Source of the DNA: an uncultured Bacilli bacterium
GTDB lineage: Bacteria > Bacillota_I > Bacilli_A > RFN20 > CAG-288
Direction of reading: 5' to 3'
Assembly: GCA_934700375.1 (NCBI GenBank)
Contig: CAKUXT010000101.1
Span: 1 to 7,330 of the forward strand
DNA: 7,330 nt
Shown: positions 1 to 5,409 of the stretch, one piece after another
Numbering within the stretch: the stretch's first letter is position 1
Layout of the letters: each line of letters starts with the position of its first letter
Position numbers and translations under genes: made by a program
The notes under the pieces: model-generated
Told to the model about the DNA's origin: nothing
The model's database searches: none
The model's input: the letters and a program-made list of their open reading frames with translations, nothing else

Positions 1-2
1 GT

Positions 3-76
3 AAAAGGGGCTGCAAAGCCCTCGATTGCATTTCTATTCTATTTAGAAATGATCGAATTCTTTAACAGCCCCTTTT
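3..76 (+). repeat. Nested inverted repeats with alternative pairings (terminator or leader RNA)
   Basis: An 11-bp perfect inverted repeat (AAAAGGGGCTG at 3-13, CAGCCCCTTTT at 66-76) encloses a second arm pair at 22-26/52-56 and an 8-bp hairpin CATTTCTA/TAGAAATG at 29-36/44-51. A T-rich stretch follows (77-101). Two local pairings compete with the outer stem: GGGGC/GCCCT at 7-11/18-22 (one G-U) and TGCAA/TTGCA at 12-16/26-30. It could be the terminator of a gene lying left of the window, a bidirectional terminator, or a structured RNA. The left edge is cut off, so these cannot be separated. The pairings are visible; the function is inference. Confidence 0.5.
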
Positions 77-79
77 CCT

Positions 80-108
80 TTGTCTTTTTCTTTTCATTCT
101 TTTATAAA
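80..108 (+). promoter_or_regulatory. Candidate promoter of the DUF697 gene
   Basis: TTGTCT (80-85) and TATAAA (103-108) are separated by 17 bp, a fair fit to a housekeeping sigma-70/SigA promoter (4/6 and 5/6). Transcription would begin near 115, leaving a leader of only about 11 nt before the ATG at 126. A weaker alternative, TTTTCA (91-96) with TAAACT (114-119), would start transcription at about the ATG itself. Confidence 0.4.
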
Positions 109-125
109 TCTACTAAACTATTGTC

Positions 126-1370
126 ATGGATAAAGAAACAAATACTGAAAAGCTTCTCCAGAATCTTGACGATACGACACCATCTCAGGATGAAGAGCTC
201 GCGTTTATCGCCTATCAGGAAAATGTAACGAGATCGAAAGAGGAGAAAAAAACAAGGTGGATATTGATTGCCTTATCTGTTGCAATCTATCTTTTAGGTC
301 TTGGTCTATTCAGTGCCATCGTTCAGACAGTCTATGAAATCAATCATATCGCAGGGTTAGTCACTGGCGGTGTCTTAGTTGTCTTATACACGATCTGTTT
401 CATCATTGTCATCGTCTCTATCTTCTCAAAACATTCTTTCGACCTCGAATTCAAAAAGAGAAATACAGGTCACTTCTCAGAGCGCGTCAACAATAAGGTG
501 AGATGGGAAATTGCAAAGAACATCAATGAACAATCCGCTGTATTGAACTATATCGAGACAATGGAGAAAAAGGACTTCGTAAATAAAAACGAAGCGAAGA
601 AAGTCGACTCCTTCAATCAGATCAGCAAATTATTGGATAAGTATCCTAATCGCATACCAGGAAGCAAAAGCGAGGATTCTCAGCTTCTTGCTGATTGTCT
701 TGCTGTATCCATGAGAAAAGACGGTGTCATCTATAAGAAAGCAAGAAAGCTGATTCTAAGACGTGCCGTATCGACAGGATGTCTGACTGCACTCTCTCAG
801 AACGCCATTGTCGATGCCAGCGTTGTCGCTGTAAAGAACATGCAGCTTATCAAAGATATCATCTGGCTGTACGGATTTAGACCTACCAATGCTGAGATGA
901 CAAAAATCCTAGCGAAAGTAGTCAAAAATGTCTGTGTTGCCATCGGATTCAATTCACTGCCGAAAAGCACAACATGGGCAAGCAAGGTATTCAATAAAGA
1001 TTCCTCTAACTTCCTCATTCAGCTTCTAGGTCAGGCCATTGATATGGGAGCCCAGTTCTTAGGCAATGGTGCAATGACTTACATGGTCGGAAAATACACG
1101 GTCAATGCACTATTGAGCCAATACCGTATTCAGGACCTCTATCGTCTGAAAGACTTGGAAAACTATGAGATGGAGATGTCTACAAGCACAATCCATGAAA
1201 TCAATGAAGAGATCGAAGTCGAAGTGAAAGAGCTCAGCAACAAACCGGAAGAGAACGAGGCTCCTATTAAAGAAGCTCTTCCTACAACAGAAGAGACAAA
1301 GAAGAAAAAGAAATGGGAGTTCCATCTCTTTAAGAAAATACGCAGTAAAGTTGAAAAAGACAAATCTTAG
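126..1370 (+). CDS. DUF697 (YcjF-like) two-helix membrane protein
   Basis: A 414-residue protein. A charged N-terminal cytoplasmic segment (1-44) is followed by two hydrophobic helices (about 45-68 and 76-100), a soluble middle region, and a DUF697-like domain at about 203-335. The strongest DUF697 match is the stretch with LTALSQNAIVDASVV, followed by a run ending in WLYGFRPT (220-254). This is the layout of E. coli YcjF, an inner-membrane protein of unknown biochemical role often encoded beside the YcjX GTPase. No GTPase is seen here. The C-terminal tail (about 345-414) is acidic, then lysine-rich (five consecutive Lys at 392-396) and probably disordered or coiled. The ATG at 126 is the only plausible start and has no purine-rich ribosome binding site in front of it. 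Family assignment is fairly secure; function is unknown. Confidence 0.75.
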   Translation: MDKETNTEKLLQNLDDTTPSQDEELAFIAYQENVTRSKEEKKTRWILIALSVAIYLLGLGLFSAIVQTVYEINHIAGLVTGGVLVVLYTICFIIVIVSIFSKHSFDLEFKKRNTGHFSERVNNKVRWEIAKNINEQSAVLNYIETMEKKDFVNKNEAKKVDSFNQISKLLDKYPNRIPGSKSEDSQLLADCLAVSMRKDGVIYKKARKLILRRAVSTGCLTALSQNAIVDASVVAVKNMQLIKDIIWLYGFRPTNAEMTKILAKVVKNVCVAIGFNSLPKSTTWASKVFNKDSSNFLIQLLGQAIDMGAQFLGNGAMTYMVGKYTVNALLSQYRIQDLYRLKDLENYEMEMSTSTIHEINEEIEVEVKELSNKPEENEAPIKEALPTTEETKKKKKWEFHLFKKIRSKVEKDKS

Positions 1371-1378
1371 ACTATAAT
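1351..1378 (+). promoter_or_regulatory. Promoter of the FMN riboswitch-ribU unit
   Basis: TTGAAA (1351-1356) and a perfect TATAAT (1373-1378) with 16-bp spacing. The -35 box lies inside the last codons of the upstream gene and the -10 box just after its stop (1368-1370). The predicted start near 1385 falls one base before the first paired base of the riboswitch, which supports both calls. Confidence 0.75.
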
Positions 1379-1385
1379 TGTATTG

Positions 1386-1496
1386 TGATTCAGGGAAAGG
1401 TGAAATTCCTTCTCGGCGGTATACCCCGCTAGGAGCTAACGCTTCATGATTCGGTGAAATTCCGAAGGCGACAGTAAAGGCTGGATGGAAGAATCA
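1386..1496 (+). ncRNA. FMN riboswitch aptamer (RFN element)
   Basis: The closing stem P1 pairs TGATTC (1386-1391) with GAATCA (1491-1496). Between them are the hallmark RFN segments in order: CAGGGAAAGGTGAAATTCC, CGGCGGT, ACCCCGC, GATTCGGTGAAATTCCGAAG, GCGACAGT and CTGGATGGAAGAA. These closely match the conserved FMN aptamer of B. subtilis ribD and ribU leaders. FMN binding is expected to favour the downstream terminator and so switch off riboflavin uptake when flavin is plentiful. The downstream gene is a riboflavin transporter, as expected. Confidence 0.97.
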
Positions 1497-1524
1497 AAAA
1501 AGTCATTTTTTTGGTAACTTTATT

Positions 1525-1557
1525 ATCCCTAGGATCTTATCTTAGGGATTTTTCTTT
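1525..1557 (+). terminator. Riboswitch-controlled intrinsic terminator
   Basis: An 11-bp stem (ATCCCTAGGAT at 1525-1535, ATCTTAGGGAT at 1539-1549, one G-U pair, 3-nt loop) runs into a T-rich tract (1549-1557). It sits between the FMN aptamer and ribU, about 20 bp before the start codon, so it is the likely expression platform. AGGGA at 1392-1396 in the aptamer can pair with TCCCT at 1526-1530, a possible but short antiterminator contact. A second AT-only-like hairpin, CAAAAAA/TTTTTTG (1495-1501/1507-1513), overlaps the 3' strand of P1 and could also take part in the switch. Confidence 0.88.
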
Positions 1558-1576
1558 CCCGGAAAGGACTTAGAGT

Positions 1577-2293
1577 ATGAGAAGAAGCGGAAGTGAGGTG
1601 CTGACAAGAATGACAACGATCGCATTGTTGTCAGCGTTAGGTTTTGTTCTGATGTCGTTTGTGAGATTCCCTTATCCTTTGGCCCCTTGGCTGATGGTTG
1701 AAATCTCAGATGTCGTCGTCTTAGTCGCTTATGCGATGTATGGATTCACAGGCGGTATCGCTGTCGCTGTCTTAAAGACAGGACTTGATATGGCTGTCTA
1801 TGGTTTGACCGGTGTATATGGAATCGGAAACATCACGGCACTGATCACCTCTTTGATGTTTGTTCTGATTCTGTTTATCACTTCTCATCTATTGAAGTGG
1901 TTCAAAAAAGGACTTGGATTCAGAGTCCTCTCCTATCTTGTCATCACTTTGTTTGTCGCTGTTGTTCTGACTTTAGCCAATGAGTTATTCATCACACCTA
2001 CTTATCTCAGCGGCAAGTTCACGACTTGCTTTGACAGCGAGACTGTGAAGATGGTCATCGATGGATTCAACAATATGGGTGTCAAAGGTAATTCTTATTT
2101 CTGGCTTATCGCACTCATTTATTTCCCGTTCAATCTTTTAAAAGGTGCATTAGTGACTTTTATTTATGAGATTCTCTTCAATAGACTGATTTTTGTCTTC
2201 ATGAACCGTTCTCCGAAGATGAAGAAATATTTCTTAGGATCTATCTTCAAGAAAGAAGACACAGAAAAAGAGAACGAAGAAGCAAAAGAATAA
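1577..2293 (+). CDS. ribU: Riboflavin ECF transporter substrate-binding (S) component RibU
   Basis: A 238-residue integral membrane protein that binds riboflavin outside the cell and works with a shared ECF energizing module (EcfA1, EcfA2, EcfT) to import it. That module is not in this window. Several hydrophobic helices cover about 11-30, 43-70, 84-106, 116-140 and 174-208. Helix 1 carries an AxxxA motif (A16-A20), which in S components contacts EcfT. The FSDV-like segment EISDVVVL (42-49) and FPFNLLKG (183-190) are typical of RibU. It is longer than the usual roughly 190-205 residues because of a loop at about 142-172 and a charged tail (about 224-238). The ATG at 1577 is preceded by GGAAAGGA (1561-1568). 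The FMN riboswitch upstream confirms the substrate class. Confidence 0.93.
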   Translation: MRRSGSEVLTRMTTIALLSALGFVLMSFVRFPYPLAPWLMVEISDVVVLVAYAMYGFTGGIAVAVLKTGLDMAVYGLTGVYGIGNITALITSLMFVLILFITSHLLKWFKKGLGFRVLSYLVITLFVAVVLTLANELFITPTYLSGKFTTCFDSETVKMVIDGFNNMGVKGNSYFWLIALIYFPFNLLKGALVTFIYEILFNRLIFVFMNRSPKMKKYFLGSIFKKEDTEKENEEAKE

Positions 2294-2399
2294 TTCCTTT
2301 CTCAAAAGTTCATAATATACTTTATACACCTATTGGAGCATATTTTCAACAAAATAGTTTTAAACGTAAAAAGTTGCGATTTTCTTCATTTTTCACTAA

Positions 2400-2413
2400 C
2401 GTAAGCGCTTTAC
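2400..2413 (+). promoter_or_regulatory. cre-like palindrome upstream of the Fic gene
   Basis: CGTAAGCGCTTTAC contains the perfect 8-bp palindrome AAGCGCTT (2403-2410) and matches 11 of 14 positions of the catabolite-responsive element consensus TGWAANCGNTNWCA bound by CcpA. The three mismatches are at the outer ends. It lies just upstream of a -10-like TACAAT (2421-2426), a position where a bound regulator would repress. No good -35 box is visible. Assignment to CcpA rather than another LacI-type regulator is inference. Confidence 0.4.
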
Positions 2414-2420
2414 TTTGCGA

Positions 2421-2426
2421 TACAAT
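2421..2426 (+). promoter_or_regulatory. Possible -10 box of the Fic gene
   Basis: TACAAT matches the -10 consensus at 5 of 6 positions and lies 55 bp before the ATG at 2482. No convincing -35 element is found 16-18 bp upstream, where the cre-like palindrome sits instead, so the promoter may need an activator or be placed elsewhere. Confidence 0.3.
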
Positions 2427-2428
2427 AT

Positions 2429-2459
2429 AAGTATCAAAATACTTCACAGGATGGTGAAG
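2429..2459 (+). repeat. Two overlapping, mutually exclusive hairpins in the Fic leader
   Basis: AAGTAT (2429-2434) pairs with ATACTT (2439-2444) across a 4-nt loop. CTTCAC (2442-2447) pairs with GTGAAG (2454-2459) across AGGATG. The two share CTT at 2442-2444, so only one can form. The second ends six bases before the ribosome binding site AAAGGAG (2466-2472). Either could be a DNA operator or an RNA leader structure; both are short. Confidence 0.35.
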
Positions 2460-2481
2460 AAAGAGAAAGGAGCCTTTAGAA

Positions 2482-3180
2482 ATGACGACGATTTTCAAAG
2501 ATCAGGAGCCGATGACATTAGAAGAAAGACATAGTCTCATCAACAAGAACCTCGTTGACCTTGTCTACAACGCAGCTTATCTGGAAGGTGTCAGAACATC
2601 ATTTGTCGAAGCGAGAGCATTCATCTTGGAAGGTCTTGAACCAGTTGCACCAAGACCGATCGGATTGAAGAAGCTCAAGAATCTTAAGACGGGCTATCTC
2701 AGATTAAGAGAAGAAGATATGTTGGAAGAGCCGACCGACTTGAATACATTGTGTGAACTCAACCGTATCGTCAACGGAAGAGGAGTTTCCACAGAGCCGG
2801 GCCGTGTCAGAAGTGTTGTCGTCACCATCTCTGGAACAGACTATGTACCTGAAATTCCTGATCCGTACACAGTCAATAACACCATACGCGATATTGTAGA
2901 GGAAAAGAAAACATTCATCGAAAGAGGTCTCGACTTGTATTGCTACTTGATGAGAACTCAGGTTTTCCTTGACGGAAATAAGAGAAGCGCAAACCTTTTA
3001 TGCAATCAGTTCTTGCTTAGACATGGTCAGGGAATCTTCTCTATCCGCCCTGAAAGAAATGATGAATTCTTAAAGAAGCTTGTCGCTTACTATGAATCCG
3101 GTGATCCGACTGACTTAAAGATCTATCTCTACGAAAACTGCTTCTATACTGATCCCTCTCATCCTTATATCGATGACTAA
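2482..3180 (+). CDS. Fic/Doc-fold protein with a Gln at the catalytic His position
   Basis: A 232-residue protein of the Fic family, whose active members transfer AMP or another phosphate-linked group from a nucleotide to a target hydroxyl. The Fic loop is QVFLDGNKRSAN (160-171), which matches the HxFx(D/E)GNKRxxx pattern of the Doc/Fic superfamily except that the invariant His is Gln160 (CAG, 2959-2961). F162, D164, G165, N166, K167 and R168 are kept. Near the N-terminus, NAAYLEG (30-36) resembles the inhibitory-helix motif (S/T)xxxE(G/N), with Ala in place of Ser/Thr but E35-G36 retained. A good Shine-Dalgarno (AAAGGAG, 2466-2472) fixes the ATG at 2482. It is flanked by its own leader and terminator and has no small antitoxin gene beside it. 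Fold assignment is strong. Activity is doubtful: it may be catalytically dead, a binding protein, or use different chemistry. Confidence 0.87.
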   Translation: MTTIFKDQEPMTLEERHSLINKNLVDLVYNAAYLEGVRTSFVEARAFILEGLEPVAPRPIGLKKLKNLKTGYLRLREEDMLEEPTDLNTLCELNRIVNGRGVSTEPGRVRSVVVTISGTDYVPEIPDPYTVNNTIRDIVEEKKTFIERGLDLYCYLMRTQVFLDGNKRSANLLCNQFLLRHGQGIFSIRPERNDEFLKKLVAYYESGDPTDLKIYLYENCFYTDPSHPYIDD

Positions 3181-3205
3181 ATAAAGGAAACAAAACGAAA
3201 ACACC

Positions 3206-3238
3206 AAGCTAGCCGATAAGAATTTCGGCTAGCTTTTT
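3206..3238 (+). terminator. Intrinsic terminator after the Fic gene
   Basis: An 11-bp perfect stem (AAGCTAGCCGA at 3206-3216, TCGGCTAGCTT at 3225-3235) with an 8-nt loop, followed by TTTTT (3234-3238). It begins 25 bp after the Fic stop codon and separates the Fic gene from the alkylation repair gene. Confidence 0.93.
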
Positions 3239-3316
3239 CAGTTTGATGAAATTCATTTGTTTTATGTATCAACTAACAAAACGTCAGTTTTTTTCTCAAT
3301 TATGAATAATATGGCA

Positions 3317-3325
3317 TGCTATAAT
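3317..3325 (+). promoter_or_regulatory. Extended -10 promoter of the alkylation repair gene
   Basis: TGCTATAAT is a perfect extended -10 element (TG at 3317-3318, TATAAT at 3320-3325). No good -35 box is seen, which extended -10 promoters can do without. Transcription would start near 3332, which rules out translation starts further upstream in the same frame, such as the TTG at 3257. Confidence 0.65.
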
Positions 3326-3349
3326 GGAAATAATTCAATGGAGAAAGAA

Positions 3350-4021
3350 ATGACATACCAGGAATTATTGACACACCTGTTCTCAATCAGCGACAATACG
3401 TTTTCATCCTTTTCAAAGTCCATATCAAATAGCAGCTATGAAGTGATAGGAGTGAAGAACCCTGTTCTAAGAACAATCATCAAAGAACATAAAGATGATG
3501 ATGAGTTATTGACTGATGACTTTGTCTTAGGCAAATACCTGGAAGTCGATTTCATCTATTTCGGATTATCACTATCAAGAGAGAAAACTATCAATAGTCA
3601 GCTGAAATTCCTAAAAGAGAAGATACATTTAGCTAAATCATGGATCATAACTGACTGCTCTTCTTCCTTCTTAAAGAAAACATCATTTGATGATTTCTAT
3701 GACTTCTTTACCGACATGTATCAAAGAAAGAACGTTTACGAAAGAAGAATGGCTTATGTTCTTGCACTGAAGCAATACAAAGATGAAAGAATCAAAGAGA
3801 TTCTTCCTCTTATAAAGACAAAAGAAGAGTATATGGTATACATGGCAGAAGCCTGGCTATTGTCTGTCATTGCACTCACATATGAGAATGATGTCTTTGA
3901 TTATCTAGCAAAGACAGATGATCTTATTCTTATGAGAAAAACGATATCAAAGATCTGTGATTCCTATCGTTTTGATGAGAAAAGCAAAAATCGATTCAAA
4001 GAGCTGAGAAACAGAAAATAA
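3350..4021 (+). CDS. AlkD-like DNA alkylation repair protein (HEAT-repeat glycosylase family)
   Basis: A 223-residue protein of the short AlkD-like family, alpha-helical HEAT-like repeat proteins that in the characterised AlkD remove positively charged alkylated bases such as 7-methylguanine and 3-methyladenine. GVKNPVLRTIIKE (about 34-46) is the typical N-terminal motif. W98-xxx-D102 (SWIITDCSSSF) fits the AlkD Trp109/Asp113 catalytic pair, R132-R133 the conserved Arg, and W169 (MAEAWLLSV) the third active-site aromatic. I chose the ATG at 3350 because GGAG (3340-3343) lies 6 nt before it. The ATG at 3338 would add four residues on a leader of about 6 nt. The frame stays open to a TTG at 3257, but that extension runs through the promoter. 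The serpin gene follows after 58 bp with no terminator between, so they may be cotranscribed. Confidence 0.87.
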   Translation: MTYQELLTHLFSISDNTFSSFSKSISNSSYEVIGVKNPVLRTIIKEHKDDDELLTDDFVLGKYLEVDFIYFGLSLSREKTINSQLKFLKEKIHLAKSWIITDCSSSFLKKTSFDDFYDFFTDMYQRKNVYERRMAYVLALKQYKDERIKEILPLIKTKEEYMVYMAEAWLLSVIALTYENDVFDYLAKTDDLILMRKTISKICDSYRFDEKSKNRFKELRNRK

Positions 4022-4079
4022 GAAAAAACATAAGAGATTTTCATAATAATGATGTTTTATAGGTAAGGAGAACAAAGAC

Positions 4080-5399
4080 ATGGGAAAGAAAAAGAAATTA
4101 TGGTTGATTCCACTGATCGCATCAGGAGTCGTCATCATCGCCATCGCTGCCATCCCTTTGTCCATGATGCTTCAGATAAAAAGCAATCAGAAGGAATTGA
4201 AGAAGTCATTCTCGTTAAGAGAGATCAATCAGATCAAAGAAGAATCCTTTTATCCGCTCAATGAGGTCAAATATCCAGACGCGGAGCTTAAGACCATAAC
4301 ACTGGATGAGAACTATAAGAACAGCATCCTTGATTTCACCTATCTGTTCACTTCCACAATGGATTGCTTTTCCTATTCGCCTCTGAATCTCTATTTTGCC
4401 TATGATACGCTTTCCTGGGGAAGCGATGACGTCGCTTTATCCAACAGATGGAACAGCGTATTAGGTCTGACAAGAGACGAAAGAAACGAAGGACTGAAAC
4501 AGCTTTATCCTTCCGATTTCTATCTGAATGAAAACGGAAGTCTTCAGCTTTATCAAGGCCTCTTTGCGAAGAAAGGAAAAACAGTAAACAACGGTCTTCT
4601 GGCTACGCTGACAGAGAGATACTGTGAAGCCTATTCTGTCGATTTCTCTTCCGATGAAGGCATTAAAAAGATGCTCAATTGGATCGATGAAAAACTGGAT
4701 GAGAAAGGATTTCTCAGCACAAAAGATCTCGACATCAAACAGGAAACAGCCGCATACTTATTCAACACGCTTTATTTCCGCTCCAAGTGGTCTACAAAAT
4801 ACAACAAAGCCGATACAAAAAAAGAATCCTTCTATTCAACAGATGGTGAACAGAAGAACATTCCTTTCATGAAGCATAAAATCTACACGGATATCTATGA
4901 TTATGAAGGATATTACTCCTTCTATGATTACTACAAGAACGGAGAAAAGATTCAATACATCATTTCAAAAGATGACAATGTCAACATTGACAAAGTACTG
5001 AAAGAAAACAACTTCTATAAAGAAACAAAAGACAAGAAAGGAGGAATCGTCGAACTATCGATGCCCAAGTTCACAGATGAAAGCATGACAGATTTTACTT
5101 CATCCTTGAAACAAGTCGGATTAGAAGATGTTTTAAATCCTACAAAGCCCTCTTTGAACAACTTCTTCAGCAATCTCTATGAAGGCGAGAACGTCTATCT
5201 GATGACATCAAAACAGAAGAACAAAGTCACCTTCGATGAAGACGGAACCATTGTCAAATCATTGGGCATGCAGACCTTTGGTGCTTCAAAAGCAGCACCG
5301 ATGGATTATTATCAGTTCACATTAAACCATCCGTTTATCTATACCATCTATGATAGAAACGGACTTCCGATCTATACAAGCAAAGTAAATAAGATCTGA
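4080..5399 (+). CDS. Membrane-anchored serpin-family protein
   Basis: A 439-residue protein. KKKK then a hydrophobic segment (about 7-31) with no lipobox Cys forms an uncleaved anchor or signal peptide, placing the rest outside the membrane. The remainder is a serpin fold: YSPLNLYFAYDTLSWG (99-114), FNTLYFRSKW (228-237), a strand with ELSMPKF, and the C-terminal NHPFIYTIYDRNGLPIYTSKV (416-436, signature HPF). Active serpins are suicide inhibitors of serine or cysteine proteases. The reactive-centre loop runs from about DGT (388-390) to HPF (417-419). Its hinge, TIVKSLG (390-396), lacks the usual small Ala-rich residues and puts Lys393 where small side chains normally insert into the sheet, so inhibition is uncertain. 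The loop is about four residues longer than in alpha-1-antitrypsin. The ATG is preceded by AAGGAG (4065-4070). Family is confident; protease target is unknown. Confidence 0.88.
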   Translation: MGKKKKLWLIPLIASGVVIIAIAAIPLSMMLQIKSNQKELKKSFSLREINQIKEESFYPLNEVKYPDAELKTITLDENYKNSILDFTYLFTSTMDCFSYSPLNLYFAYDTLSWGSDDVALSNRWNSVLGLTRDERNEGLKQLYPSDFYLNENGSLQLYQGLFAKKGKTVNNGLLATLTERYCEAYSVDFSSDEGIKKMLNWIDEKLDEKGFLSTKDLDIKQETAAYLFNTLYFRSKWSTKYNKADTKKESFYSTDGEQKNIPFMKHKIYTDIYDYEGYYSFYDYYKNGEKIQYIISKDDNVNIDKVLKENNFYKETKDKKGGIVELSMPKFTDESMTDFTSSLKQVGLEDVLNPTKPSLNNFFSNLYEGENVYLMTSKQKNKVTFDEDGTIVKSLGMQTFGASKAAPMDYYQFTLNHPFIYTIYDRNGLPIYTSKVNKI

Positions 5400-5409
5400 T
5401 TACCAGATC
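5393..5409. terminator. Small hairpin over the two convergent stop codons
   Basis: GATCTG (5393-5398) and CAGATC (5404-5409) form a 6-bp inverted repeat with a 5-nt loop. It contains the serpin TGA (5397-5399) and the nuclease stop (5400-5402, read on the minus strand). On the plus strand it is followed shortly by TTTT (5413-5416), and on the minus strand by TTATTT. It could act as a weak bidirectional terminator. The short stem keeps confidence modest. Confidence 0.4.

Noticed and set aside
2294..2481. A small antitoxin gene upstream of the Fic gene
   Set aside because: No open frame with a start and ribosome binding site fits in this AT-rich spacer, so a classical phd-doc or fic-antitoxin pair is not supported.
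4022..4079. A terminator or separate promoter between the alkylation repair and serpin genes
   Set aside because: Only a 4-bp inverted repeat (TCAT/ATGA) and weak AT-rich -10-like strings are present; neither is convincing.
4624..4872. An open frame of 82 codons inside the serpin gene
   Set aside because: It overlaps a clear serpin domain in another frame and has no recognisable product.
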